Shown in pieces: positions 52,703-60,943 of a stretch of DNA of 64,000 nt (position 1 is the first letter of the stretch; the number at the start of each line of letters is the position of its first letter). A program made the translations under genes and the position numbers. This stretch comes from Hymenobacter sp. DG25B (lineage in GTDB: Bacteria > Bacteroidota > Bacteroidia > Cytophagales > Hymenobacteraceae), in contig NZ_CP010054.1 of NCBI RefSeq assembly GCF_000801315.1, positions 2,294,001 through 2,358,000 of the forward strand. The letters run 5' to 3'. The notes beneath the pieces were generated by a model. The model saw only the letters and a program-made list of their open reading frames with translations. It did no database searches and was not told the DNA's origin.

Positions 52703-53821
52703 TTGCAGTTGCTGAACTTTGTGAAATACTGGCTGGTGCCGCTGCTTTTGGTGGTAGCCCTGCTGGCAGCACCCACCTCCGCGCTGGCTCAACGCCGTAA
52801 ACCTGCCCCCACGCGGGCTAAAGGCAGCTCCAGCGGAAACCGGAAAGACTTTTTTCGGTTTAAGTCGCCGGTTATTAAGTATGTGCGGCCCGATACGACC
52901 GTGCTAATCAAGACGGAGGATTTGCCCGACGACGACTCCGAAGCTGCCAAATCCATCTATTTTAACCCGGCAAAAAAGCTTTCCATCGTGAGTGAGGATA
53001 CGTCTTCGCTTAACGAAGGCGGGCAGCATATTGTGGAGATATCCGAACAGGTGCTGATTGATAGCTCCTGGATTAAAGTGGCCGGTTACTATGCCATTTG
53101 GGATACGCACAACATCAACCCTTACCGGGTAGATGGCCGCCGGATTAAGGATACTCTGAACCTGCGTCTGATTGACCCGCCGCGGCAGCGCTTCGCTAAA
53201 ATGCCCCTGGAATCTACCCCGCTTACTTCCGATTTCGGGTTTCGGGGCTCCCGCTGGCACTATGGTGTAGATCTGGACCTGGAAACCGGCGACTCCGTGA
53301 AAGCGGCTTTTGATGGGGTAGTGCGCATTTCCAAGTGGGACGGCTCCGGCTACGGCAACTACTTGCTGGTGCGCCACTACAACGGCGTTGAAACCCTGTA
53401 TGGCCATTTACAAAAAGCGCTGGTGGCGCCGGGTACCTTTGTAAAAGCCGGCCAGCTGATAGGTAAAGGGGGCAGCACCGGCCGCAGCACCGGCTCGCAC
53501 CTGCACTTTGAAGTGCGCTACGAGGGCAACCCCATTGACCCGGAACGCATGTACGACTTCCCGGACTACAAGCTGCGCGGCGACAATTTCCAGATTACCT
53601 CGGCGCTTTTCAATTACTACAGCCGCGCCCTCCGGGCTCGTTCGTCCAGCTCGCACCGTAGCGCGCCGTCGGCAGCCCGGCGGGTGGTCACGCACCGCAT
53701 CCGCTCCGGCGATACCCTGTCGGAAATTGCCCAGAAATACGGGGTGTCTGTTAGTCAGCTCAAGCGCCTGAACAAGGGAACCTCCACGCTGAAGCTGGGT
53801 CGGACGCTGCGCATTAAGTAA
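52703..53821 (+). CDS. M23 family metallopeptidase with C-terminal LysM
   Basis: Up to 372 residues. The start is TTG at 52703 or, perhaps better, GTG at 52721, which begins the signal peptide MKYWLVPLLLVVALLAAP. After a linker, the M23 domain has LTSDFGFRGSRWHYGVDLDLETGD (first zinc His and Asp), ETLYGHLQ and GSTGRSTGSHLHFEVRYEGNPIDP (HxH). One LysM module ends the protein: THRIRSGDTLSEIAQKYGVSVSQLKRLN. M23 enzymes cut glycine- or D,D-peptide bonds in peptidoglycan or activate amidases. The intact zinc ligands suggest an active hydrolase bound to the wall by LysM. Confidence 0.94.
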   Translation: MQLLNFVKYWLVPLLLVVALLAAPTSALAQRRKPAPTRAKGSSSGNRKDFFRFKSPVIKYVRPDTTVLIKTEDLPDDDSEAAKSIYFNPAKKLSIVSEDTSSLNEGGQHIVEISEQVLIDSSWIKVAGYYAIWDTHNINPYRVDGRRIKDTLNLRLIDPPRQRFAKMPLESTPLTSDFGFRGSRWHYGVDLDLETGDSVKAAFDGVVRISKWDGSGYGNYLLVRHYNGVETLYGHLQKALVAPGTFVKAGQLIGKGGSTGRSTGSHLHFEVRYEGNPIDPERMYDFPDYKLRGDNFQITSALFNYYSRALRARSSSSHRSAPSAARRVVTHRIRSGDTLSEIAQKYGVSVSQLKRLNKGTSTLKLGRTLRIK

Positions 53822-53840
53822 GCAGAGGAAAGTTACATTT

Positions 53841-53893
53841 GTCATCCTGTAATGCTGCCCGGCCTCTGCTGCCAGCTAGCGTTACAGGATGAC
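53841..53893 (+). repeat. Inverted repeat after the M23 gene, possible terminator
   Basis: GTCATCCTGTAA (53841-53852) and TTACAGGATGAC (53882-53893) are perfect 12-bp arms with a 29-base loop. TGCTTTTATT follows, so weak termination is possible. It ends 31 bases before bshB1. Confidence 0.6.
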
Positions 53894-53924
53894 TGCTTTT
53901 ATTCCTGCTCTTCTTTTTTCTTCT

Positions 53925-54644
53925 ATGAAGTTAGATATACTTGCATTCGGTGCCCACCCCGATGATGTAGAAATGTCCTGTTCGGGCACGTTGCTGGCGG
54001 CGGCCGCGGTGGGCAGGAAAATCGGTATTGTTGATTTTACCCGGGGAGAATTAGGTACGAGAGGCACGCCGGCCACCCGCGCCGCCGAGGCCGAGGTAGC
54101 CAGCAAAATCCTGGGCCTGAGCGTGCGCGAAAACCTGGGCCTGCCCGATGGCTTCTTCCGCAACGACCGGGAGCACCAGTTGCCCGTTATTGCCGCCATC
54201 CGCCGCTACCGGCCGGAAGTAGTACTCTGCAACGCCATCCACGACCGGCACCCCGACCACGGCCGCGGCGCCCAGCTGGCTTCGGAAGCCTGTTTCCTGA
54301 GCGGACTGCGCATGATTGAAACCCTGGGCGACGACGGCCTGCCCCAACCCGAATGGCGACCCCGCGTGGTGTATCACTACATCCAGGACCGCCAGATTGC
54401 GCCCGATTTTGTAGTTGACATCACCGAGTTTTGGCCGAAAAAGTGGGAGTCTATTAAAGCTTACCGCACCCAGTTCCACGACCCGGAAAGCACCGAGCCT
54501 ACCACCTATCTTTCTACCCCCGTATTCTCCAATTTCATGGAAGCTCGCGCCCGCGAGTTTGGCCACATGATAGGAGCGGAGTTCGGGGAAGGCTTCACCC
54601 GGGAACGGCCACTGGGCGTGCGCGATGTAATGGAGTTGATTTAA
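53925..54644 (+). CDS. bshB1: Bacillithiol biosynthesis deacetylase BshB1
   Basis: 239 residues from the ATG at 53925 (MKLDILAFGAHPDDVEMSCS). The zinc motif AHPDDVE (His, Asp, Asp) and the third ligand in HDRHPDHGRGAQLASEACFLSGL mark the LmbE/PIG-L deacetylase fold. IVDFTRGELGTRGTPATRAAEA and KAYRTQFHDPES are typical of the BshB1 group. It deacetylates GlcNAc-malate to GlcN-malate in bacillithiol synthesis. bshA and bshC are not in this window. The gene ends two bases before a bidirectional terminator. Confidence 0.95.
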   Translation: MKLDILAFGAHPDDVEMSCSGTLLAAAAVGRKIGIVDFTRGELGTRGTPATRAAEAEVASKILGLSVRENLGLPDGFFRNDREHQLPVIAAIRRYRPEVVLCNAIHDRHPDHGRGAQLASEACFLSGLRMIETLGDDGLPQPEWRPRVVYHYIQDRQIAPDFVVDITEFWPKKWESIKAYRTQFHDPESTEPTTYLSTPVFSNFMEARAREFGHMIGAEFGEGFTRERPLGVRDVMELI

Positions 54645-54646
54645 AG

Positions 54647-54700
54647 CATTGGCCAAAAAAAGGCGGCTCCTGCATAGGAGCCGCCTTTTTTTGGCCAATG
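54647..54700. terminator. Bidirectional terminator, 25-bp perfect stem
   Basis: Arms 54647-54671 and 54676-54700 are perfect complements around loop GCAT. The GGCGGCTCCT core is flanked by A7/T7 tracts and pairing continues into CATTGGCC. It lies between convergent bshB1 and the biotin carboxylase gene. Confidence 0.93.
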
Positions 54701-54708
54701 TACAAATG

Positions 54709-56217
54709 TTACCGCCCGCCCAGCCGGTTCCGCTTCCAGGCTGAGCCCGTGGCCGCTGGGGCATCAGCTGATGTTACGGCCGAAGCTTTCTTCTCCGAAA
54801 GCAGCATAGCGCCTAAAACCGCGGCCAGCTTATCCAGCGCCTCATCTGCCGCGGCAGGCTTTAGAGAATCCACCGTGAAATGGTCCCGGATGAAGTTGGT
54901 GTCGAAGTTGCCGCTTACAAAAGCCGGGTGCTGCAGCACGTAGCGGCCGAAGCCCAGGGTAGTTTCAATACCGGTAATCTGATACTCGTCAATGGCGCGC
55001 AGCATCCGCTCAATGGCCTCCTGCCGGTCCTTGCCGAAGGTAACGAGCTTGGCAATCATGGGGTCGTAGTAAATCGGGATGTCCATGCCTTGCTCAAAGC
55101 CGTCGTCCACCCGCACGCCGGGGCCTTGCGGGCGCACGTAGGTTGTCAGGGTTCCGATGTCGGGGAGGAAGTTGTTCTGCGGGTCTTCGGCGTACACGCG
55201 CAGCTCCAGCGCGTGGCCCGTAATGGTGAGGTCTTCCTGCCGGAAGGGCAGGGGCTGGCCCTCCGCCACGCGGATCTGCTCCTTCACCAGATCCAGACCC
55301 GTGATTTGCTCCGTTACCGGGTGCTCCACCTGCAGGCGGGTGTTCATTTCCAGGAAGTAAAAGTTGCGCTGGTCGTCCAGGAGGAACTCCACGGTACCGG
55401 CGCCGGTGTAGTTGCAGGCGCGGGCCACGTCTACAGCGCAGCGGCCCATTTCGGCCCGCAGCTCAGGGGTGAGTACCGAGGAGGGCGCTTCTTCAATCAC
55501 CTTCTGGTGGCGGCGCTGAATACTGCATTCCCGCTCAAACAGATGCACAATATTACCGTGCTCATCGCCGAGCACCTGAATTTCGATGTGGCGTGGCCCG
55601 GTGACGAACTTCTCAATAAACACGGCCCCGTCGCCGAAGGCCGACACAGCCTCATTGATAGCCAGCTGCATCTGCTCCTCAAACTCCTCCACATTATGCA
55701 CCAGGCGCATCCCCTTGCCACCACCCCCGGCCGACGCTTTAATCAGAATGGGAAAACCCACCTGCTGAGCAATCTGCTTGGCTTCGTTCACGTCGCTGAT
55801 GGCCTCGGCCGTGCCGGGTACCAGCGGAATGTTGTAGGCCTGCACCGCCTGTTTGGCCGAGAGCTTGTCGCCCATAATTTCCATGGCTTCCGGCGAGGGG
55901 CCCACGAAAATGAGCCCGGCCTCTTTCACCTGGCGGGCAAATTCGGCGTTTTCTGACAGGAAACCGTAGCCGGGGTGAATGGCATCTACGCCCAGCTGCC
56001 GGCACACTTCCAGAATTTTGTCTCCGCGCAGGTAGCTGTCTTTGCTGGCGGGCGGGCCTACGCACACGGCCTCATCGGCGTAGCGCACGTGCAGGGCGTT
56101 GCGGTCGGCTTCCGAGTAGATAGCCACGGTTTTCAGGCCCATTTCTTTAGCCGAGCGCAGCACACGCAGCGCAATTTCGCCCCGGTTGGCAACGAGTAGC
56201 TTGGAGATTTTTTTCAT
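54709..56217 (-). CDS. accC: Biotin carboxylase subunit of acetyl/acyl-CoA carboxylase
   Basis: 502 residues from the ATG at 56217 (MKKISKLLVANRGEIALRVL). The frame extends to 56403, but that part is non-conserved promoter sequence. The biotin carboxylase core is complete: ATP-grasp P-loop SAGGGGKGMRLV, EKFVTGPRHIEIQVLGDEHG, RECSIQRRHQKVIEEAPS and EMNTRLQVEHPVTEQITGLDLV. The C-terminal domain has GHALELRVYAEDP. The last about 45 residues are a low-complexity tail with no BCCP biotin site. No accB or carboxyltransferase is next to it, so the substrate (acetyl- or propionyl-CoA) is open. Divergent from the sphingolipid-type acyltransferase. Confidence 0.92.
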   Translation of the reverse strand: MKKISKLLVANRGEIALRVLRSAKEMGLKTVAIYSEADRNALHVRYADEAVCVGPPASKDSYLRGDKILEVCRQLGVDAIHPGYGFLSENAEFARQVKEAGLIFVGPSPEAMEIMGDKLSAKQAVQAYNIPLVPGTAEAISDVNEAKQIAQQVGFPILIKASAGGGGKGMRLVHNVEEFEEQMQLAINEAVSAFGDGAVFIEKFVTGPRHIEIQVLGDEHGNIVHLFERECSIQRRHQKVIEEAPSSVLTPELRAEMGRCAVDVARACNYTGAGTVEFLLDDQRNFYFLEMNTRLQVEHPVTEQITGLDLVKEQIRVAEGQPLPFRQEDLTITGHALELRVYAEDPQNNFLPDIGTLTTYVRPQGPGVRVDDGFEQGMDIPIYYDPMIAKLVTFGKDRQEAIERMLRAIDEYQITGIETTLGFGRYVLQHPAFVSGNFDTNFIRDHFTVDSLKPAAADEALDKLAAVLGAMLLSEKKASAVTSADAPAATGSAWKRNRLGGR

Positions 56218-56249
56218 GCAGAGGGTGGGGAAAGTACAGGTAGAAAGCC

Positions 56250-56343
56250 CGTCCGGTTGAGTGGCGCCGAAACATTTCGCTGGTGTAGTAATTACCACCA
56301 CAACCTCAGCCTGCAAGATGTCTCGGCGCCACTCAACAGGACG
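56250..56343. repeat. Imperfect inverted repeat in the accC/acyltransferase divergent region
   Basis: Arm 56250-56275 pairs with 56318-56343 over 26 bases with two mismatches, around a 42-base loop that itself contains a small TGGTG/CACCA stem. It starts 33 bases before the accC ATG and ends about 77 bases before the -33 element of the divergent gene. No T tract is present. The surrounding 319-base gene-free region (56218-56536) holds this repeat, the promoter at 56420-56450, and nothing else recognisable. Confidence 0.75.
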
Positions 56344-56419
56344 TTCCGTAGTCCAAAGAAACGCCATTCCAGCGGCTCTATAAAACTGTATTCTGAATTT
56401 CAAGTCCCGGGTGGTTCAG

Positions 56420-56450
56420 TTGGATGCCTCGTGAGGGAAGGTTACCTTTG
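56420..56450 (+). promoter_or_regulatory. Bacteroidota promoter of the serine palmitoyltransferase-like gene
   Basis: TTG (56420-56422), a 20-base spacer and TACCTTTG (56443-56450) form a near-ideal Bacteroidota promoter. The GTG start is about 87 bases downstream. Confidence 0.75.
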
Positions 56451-56536
56451 CGGTTTGCCATAACTTTGTACTTCTGGGGTCCTGGTATTTTGTCCATAAC
56501 TCCCTGATTTCTTTTCACATCTAACCTTGTTCCTTC

Positions 56537-57775
56537 GTGGATCTATTTGAGAAGATTGCCGCCAACCGCGGCCCGCTGGGCAGCCACGCGCATTATGCAC
56601 ATGGTTATTTCTCATTCCCTAAGCTGGAAGGCGAAATCAAGCCCCGCATGATTTTCCGCGGTAAAGAGGTGCTCACCTGGAGCCTGAATAATTACCTGGG
56701 CCTGGCCAACCACCCCGAAGTTCGTAAGGCGGATGCCGAGGCGGCGGCTGAGTACGGCATGGCGCTGCCCATGGGCGCACGCATGATGTCCGGCAACTCC
56801 AACCTGCACGAGCAGCTGGAGAGCGAGCTGGCCGACTTCATTAAGAAGCCCGACTGCATGCTGCTCAACTTCGGCTACCAGGGCGTGGTGTCCATCATCG
56901 ACGCCATGGTGAACCGCCACGACGTGATTGTGTACGACGCTGAGTCACATGCCTGCATCATTGATGGCGTGCGCCTGCACCAGGGCAAGCGCTTTGTGTA
57001 TACCCACAACGACATGGCCAGCCTGGAAAAGCAGCTGGAGCGTGCCAAGCGGATTACCGATGAAACCGGCGGTGGTATTCTGGTCATTACCGAGGGCGTT
57101 TTCGGCATGTCGGGCAACCAGGGCGACCTGCGCGGCGTGGTGGCCATGAAGGAGAAATATGAGTTCCGTTTGTTCGTGGATGATGCCCACGGCTTCGGCA
57201 CTATGGGCGCTACCGGCGCCGGAACGGGCGAAGAACAGGGCGTGCAGGACGGCATCGACCTTTATTTTTCGACGTTTGCGAAGAGCATGGCCAGCATAGG
57301 CGCCTTCGTGGCCGGACCGGAGAACGTAATTGAATATTTGCGCTACAACATGCGCAGCCAGATTTTCGCCAAATCCTTGCCCATGGTGCTTGTGGTGGGC
57401 GCTTTGAAGCGTTTGGAGCTGCTGCGTACCCAACCCGAGCTGAAGGATAACCTCTGGACCGTGGTACGGGCCCTGCAAAGCAGCCTGCGCGAAAAAGGCT
57501 TCAACATTGGCACTACCACCTCGCCCGTAACGCCCGTGCTGCTGGCCGGCGAAATCAGCGACGCAACGCAGCTAATCTTCGATCTGCGTGAGAATCACGC
57601 TATTTTCTGCTCTATCGTGGTTTATCCGGTGGTACCGAAAGGCGTGATTATGCTGCGCCTGATTCCAACGGCCGTTCACTCCCTGGATGACGTGAAAGAG
57701 ACCATAACGGCCTTTGAGGCCGTGGCAGCCAAGCTCGACAAGGGCCTGTACTCTAAAAGCCAGGTAACGGTATAA
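56537..57775 (+). CDS. Serine palmitoyltransferase-like alpha-oxoamine synthase
   Basis: 412 residues from a GTG at 56537 (MDLFEKIAANRGPLGSHAHY). PLP-enzyme marks are the stacking His in AESHACIIDG (His138), VDDAHGFGTMG (Asp215, His218) and the PLP Lys249 in STFAKSMASIGAF. LTWSLNNYLGLANHPEV and LPMGARMMSGNSNLHEQLE are the alpha-oxoamine synthase N-terminal blocks. These enzymes join an amino acid to an acyl-CoA or acyl-ACP with loss of CO2. In Cytophagales and Flavobacteria close relatives make the sphingoid base (from serine) or the sulfonolipid base capnine (from cysteate); sequence reading alone does not settle which. Well-placed promoter upstream, hairpin downstream. Confidence 0.9.
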   Translation: MDLFEKIAANRGPLGSHAHYAHGYFSFPKLEGEIKPRMIFRGKEVLTWSLNNYLGLANHPEVRKADAEAAAEYGMALPMGARMMSGNSNLHEQLESELADFIKKPDCMLLNFGYQGVVSIIDAMVNRHDVIVYDAESHACIIDGVRLHQGKRFVYTHNDMASLEKQLERAKRITDETGGGILVITEGVFGMSGNQGDLRGVVAMKEKYEFRLFVDDAHGFGTMGATGAGTGEEQGVQDGIDLYFSTFAKSMASIGAFVAGPENVIEYLRYNMRSQIFAKSLPMVLVVGALKRLELLRTQPELKDNLWTVVRALQSSLREKGFNIGTTTSPVTPVLLAGEISDATQLIFDLRENHAIFCSIVVYPVVPKGVIMLRLIPTAVHSLDDVKETITAFEAVAAKLDKGLYSKSQVTV

Positions 57776-57792
57776 GCAACCGGTGCTGTTAA

Positions 57793-57828
57793 GCAAGCGC
57801 CGGAGCCCGCAAGGGTTCCGGCGCTTGC
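57793..57828 (+). terminator. Hairpin after the acyltransferase gene
   Basis: GCAAGCGCCGGAGCCC (57793-57808) pairs with GGGTTCCGGCGCTTGC (57813-57828) with one G-U mismatch. The T tract after it is poor (GCTTTATAGG), so efficiency is uncertain. Confidence 0.65.
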
Positions 57829-57945
57829 GCTTTATAGGACTTTCTGTAGAATTGATTTAGCCAGCTGAACAGGCTAACTAGACAAATTAGAGGTCGAATC
57901 GGGGAATAGCGGCTGAAAAGAGGGTTTTTAAAAAAAGTTGAACTA

Positions 57946-57975
57946 TTGCTTGTATTTGAAATCCCTGTATATTAG
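57946..57975 (+). promoter_or_regulatory. Bacteroidota promoter of the H1-like gene
   Basis: TTG (57946-57948), a 19-base spacer and TATATTAG (57968-57975) match the consensus spacing. The ATG is 45 bases downstream. The region just upstream is AT-rich (A7 at about 57930). Confidence 0.65.
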
Positions 57976-58019
57976 GCCCGGTCAAACCCATTATTCCACA
58001 TCTCATAACCCTCCCCCTC

Positions 58020-58274
58020 ATGAACAATTTTGGCAAACTGCGTGACCTCGTAATGGCTATGGAAGGCGACTTCGAGAAGTTCTACGACAAGAGCAACTCG
58101 GCCGCCGGCACCCGCGTGCGTAAAGGCATGCAGGAGCTGAAGAACATGGCTCAGCAAATCCGTTCGGAAGTGCAGAACATGAAGAACGATGCTACTGGCA
58201 CCGCTGCTCCAGCTGCTGCTAAGAAAGCTGCTCCGGCTGCTGCTAAGAAAGCTGCTCCAGCTAAGAAAAAGTAA
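58020..58274 (+). CDS. Histone H1-like basic protein
   Basis: 84 residues. The N-terminal 55 residues are helical and mixed-charge: MNNFGKLRDLVMAMEGDFEK, then FYDKSNSAAGTRVRKGMQEL and KNMAQQIRSEVQNMKNDA. The last 25 residues are a Lys/Ala/Pro repeat (AAPAAAKKAAPAAAKKAAPAKKK) like the tail of eukaryotic H1 and chlamydial Hc1. Small H1-like proteins of this layout are common in Bacteroidota and are presumed to compact DNA. The tail is encoded by near-identical GCTGCTAAGAAA units, so slippage-driven length variation is likely. It has a good promoter and its own terminator. Confidence 0.9.
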   Translation: MNNFGKLRDLVMAMEGDFEKFYDKSNSAAGTRVRKGMQELKNMAQQIRSEVQNMKNDATGTAAPAAAKKAAPAAAKKAAPAKKK

Positions 58275-58310
58275 GGTCGGGCGGCCTTGGTTGCCGCTTC
58301 CGCTTACAAA

Positions 58311-58346
58311 CAAAAGGGAGTCCGTCATTCGACGGACTCCCTTTTG
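58311..58346. terminator. Bidirectional terminator between the H1-like gene and tyrS
   Basis: CAAAAGGGAGTCCGTC (58311-58326) and its exact complement (58331-58346) flank a 4-base loop, with A4/T4 tracts. The genes are convergent. Confidence 0.88.
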
Positions 58347-58368
58347 CTTTCCGGCCTGTTGGGGCTCG

Positions 58369-59667
58369 TTACACCACTTTAATCAGGTAGTAGTTCTTCT
58401 TGCCTTTCTGGGCCACCATGTACTTATCCAGCAGCAGGGGCACTTCCGAGGCTTGCTGCTCCAGCCCGGCTTTTTCCCGGTTCAGGCTTACGCCACCAGC
58501 CTGAATCATTTTTTTGGCTTCGCCTTTGGAAGGGAAGATGACCGAATTAGTGGCTTCGCTCAGTAAGGTCACGGCATTCAGCTCGGCCAGCTGAGCCCGG
58601 GGTACTTCCATATGCGGTACGCCGGCAAATACATCCAGCAGGGTGGCTTCATCCAGGGTGGAGAGGGCGCCACCGCCAAACAGCACCTGCGAGGCAGCCA
58701 GGGCGGCTTCGTAGGCCTCTGCGGAGTGCACGCGGGTGGTTACGTCTTTAGCCAAAGCTTTCTGCAGCACCCGCAGGTGCGGGGCCTGGGCATGCTCGGC
58801 TTCCAGCGCTTCAATTTCCTCCTGGCTCATCAGCGTGAACACCCGGATGAGGCGCGGCACGTCGGCATCGGCGGCGTTCAGGAAGAACTGGTAGAACTGA
58901 TAGGGCGAGGTCATGGTGGGGTCGAGCCACACGGTGCCGGTTTCGCTCTTGCCATACTTGGTGCCATCGGCCTTGGTGATGAGCTGGCCGGTAAGGGCAT
59001 AGGCTTTGCCTTCGCCGCCGGTCATGCGGCGAATGAGCTCCGTGCCGGTGGTGATGTTGCCCCACTGGTCACTGGCACCCATTTGCAGGGTGCAGCTTAG
59101 GTTTTTGTAGAGGTGGAAGAAGTCGTAGCCCTGCAGCAGCTGGTAGCTGAACTCGGTGTAGCTGATGCCTTCCGCGCCGGTGTCCTCGTTGCCGCTGATG
59201 CGGCGCTTCACCGAGTCCTTGGCCATCATGTAGTTCACCGTAAGGTGCTTGCCTACCTCGCGCAGGAACTGCAGAAACCCGAAGTCCTTAAACCAGTCGT
59301 AGTTATTCACCACCAGCGCGCCGGTGGGGCCTTCCGTGAAATCCAGGAACTTCTCCAACTGCGCCTTGATGCCGGCCTGGTTGGCGCGCAGGGTTTCCTC
59401 GTCCAGCAGGTTGCGCTCAGCTGATTTGCCCGATGGGTCACCAATCATGCCGGTGGCGCCGCCTACCAGGGCCAGGGGGCGGTGGCCGGTGCGCTGCAGG
59501 TGCACCAGCAGCATAATGGTGGCCAGGTTGCCGATGTGCAGGGATGCGGCCGTGGGGTCGAAGCCGATGTAGCCGGTGATGGGGGCATTGGTGCGCAGGT
59601 GCTCATCGGTGCCGGGCATCATATCGTGGAACATTCCACGCCAGCGCAGTTCGGAAATCAGGTCCAT
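58369..59667 (-). CDS. tyrS: Tyrosyl-tRNA synthetase
   Basis: 432 residues from the ATG at 59667 ([19 protein letters not shown]). An upstream frame to 59733 covers the promoter. Class I signatures: the HIGH-like HIGN in [16 protein letters not shown], and the KMSKS-like KYGKS in [13 protein letters not shown], usual for bacterial Tyr[35 protein letters not shown] and [13 protein letters not shown] form the tyrosine pocket. The C-terminal S4-like domain contains [18 protein letters not shown]. It charges tRNA-Tyr. Its promoter faces that of holA across 22-30 bases. Confidence 0.97.
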   Translation of the reverse strand: MDLISELRWRGMFHDMMPGTDEHLRTNAPITGYIGFDPTAASLHIGNLATIMLLVHLQRTGHRPLALVGGATGMIGDPSGKSAERNLLDEETLRANQAGIKAQLEKFLDFTEGPTGALVVNNYDWFKDFGFLQFLREVGKHLTVNYMMAKDSVKRRISGNEDTGAEGISYTEFSYQLLQGYDFFHLYKNLSCTLQMGASDQWGNITTGTELIRRMTGGEGKAYALTGQLITKADGTKYGKSETGTVWLDPTMTSPYQFYQFFLNAADADVPRLIRVFTLMSQEEIEALEAEHAQAPHLRVLQKALAKDVTTRVHSAEAYEAALAASQVLFGGGALSTLDEATLLDVFAGVPHMEVPRAQLAELNAVTLLSEATNSVIFPSKGEAKKMIQAGGVSLNREKAGLEQQASEVPLLLDKYMVAQKGKKNYYLIKVV

Positions 59668-59730
59668 TCGGGAAGTATTGGTTGTCAGAGAGTCGTTGTA
59701 ATTGACCGTGGAAATCCGCCGGCCGAACAG

Positions 59731-59760
59731 CAAAGGTAACGCGCCGGAACGGTACCTTTA
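59731..59760. promoter_or_regulatory. Back-to-back -7 elements of tyrS and holA
   Basis: CAAAGGTA (59731-59738; TACCTTTG on the minus strand, for tyrS) and TACCTTTA (59753-59760, for holA) form an inverted pair 14 bases apart. Each -7 box lies where the other promoter's spacer should be, so the two RNA polymerases could not bind at once. Confidence 0.55.
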
Positions 59761-59835
59761 TGCTTCGTTTTGAAGGACGCCAGTGGATTCAGCCCGAATC
59801 CCGTGCGTCACCCATCCGTCCCTGACCACCCCGCC

Positions 59836-60912
59836 ATGCCCGCCGTTTCCGCCGACGAACTTCTGAACCAGCTGCGCCAGCGCCAGTTTGCGCCCGTGTA
59901 TTTCCTGCAGGGCGAAGAGCCGTACTATGTGGATCTGGCCGCCGATATCCTGGAGAAAACCGTGCTGCAGGAGCATGAAAAGGGTTTTAACCAGGTAGTG
60001 CTCTATGGTAAGGATGTTGATGTAGCCACCATCCTGAACCAGGCTAAGCGCTTTCCCATGATGGCGGAGCGTTCGGTGGTCATCATCAAAGAAGCGCAGG
60101 CCATTGTGGATCTGGAAAACGACAAATCGTGGCCGTTTCTGGAAGCCTACCTCAAAAACCCGCTGCAAAGCACCGTGCTGGTGTTCTGCTACAAGCACAA
60201 AACGCTGGATGCCCGCAAAAAGCTGGGCAAGTTGCTCACCGGCGACAAAAAAACACCCCCGCCTGCCGGCGTGGTGCTCATGACGAGCAACAAGATTTAC
60301 GATAACCAGGTACCCGCCTGGCTCACGGCCTACGTGCGCAGCAAAGGCCAGCAAATTACCCCTCAGGCCACTGTTATTCTCTCCGAATACATTGGGACGG
60401 AGCTGGGCCGCCTCACCAATGAGGTAGACAAAATGCTGATTAACCTGCAGGCCGGGCAGCCTATTGATGAGGACCTGGTGCAGCGCATGGTGGGCATCAG
60501 TAAGGAGTACAACATTTTCGAGCTGCAAAGTGCCCTGGTGCGCCGCGACGTGCTGAAGGCCAACCGCATTCTGCTCTATTTTGAGGCCAACCCCAAGGCC
60601 AACCCGCTCATTCCGAACCTCACGCTGCTGTTCAACTATTTCTCCCGCCTGCTGGCCCTGCATCAGATTCCCAATATTTCGGAAGCTGACTGGCTGAAAT
60701 TTGGCCTGCGCTTCCCCGTGCAGCGCCGCGACTACCAGACCGGCCTGAAGGCCTTCAGCTTTGAGCGCACCCGCGACATCGTGCACCTCATCCGGCGCGC
60801 CGACCTGCAAAGCAAAGGCATCGAAAGCGGCTCTATGACCGATGGCGAAATCCTGCGGGAGCTGATTTTCCTGATCCTGCACCCCGTACCGCTGCACGCT
60901 ATTGGGGCGTAA
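59836..60912 (+). CDS. holA: DNA polymerase III subunit delta
   Basis: 358 residues from the ATG at 59836 (MPAVSADELLNQLRQRQFAP). VYFLQGEEPYYVDLAADILEK is the standard HolA opening, followed by QAKRFPMMAERSVVIIKEAQ, VLVFCYKHKTLDARKKLGK and the sensor-like SEYIGTELGRLTNEVDKMLINL. The C-terminal collar domain contains NIFELQSALVRRDVLKANRILLYFEANPKANPLIPNLTLLFNYFSRLL. It opens the sliding clamp as part of the clamp loader. The holA stop is followed by a compound extragenic repeat. Confidence 0.94.
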   Translation: MPAVSADELLNQLRQRQFAPVYFLQGEEPYYVDLAADILEKTVLQEHEKGFNQVVLYGKDVDVATILNQAKRFPMMAERSVVIIKEAQAIVDLENDKSWPFLEAYLKNPLQSTVLVFCYKHKTLDARKKLGKLLTGDKKTPPPAGVVLMTSNKIYDNQVPAWLTAYVRSKGQQITPQATVILSEYIGTELGRLTNEVDKMLINLQAGQPIDEDLVQRMVGISKEYNIFELQSALVRRDVLKANRILLYFEANPKANPLIPNLTLLFNYFSRLLALHQIPNISEADWLKFGLRFPVQRRDYQTGLKAFSFERTRDIVHLIRRADLQSKGIESGSMTDGEILRELIFLILHPVPLHAIGA

Positions 60913-60943
60913 CGGTTAATTATTTATCCGTTAAGTATTATTG

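Noticed and set aside
58190..58271. Tandem repeats considered as a CRISPR-like array.
   Set aside because: The repeats are inside the reading frame of the H1-like gene and have no spacers of constant length.
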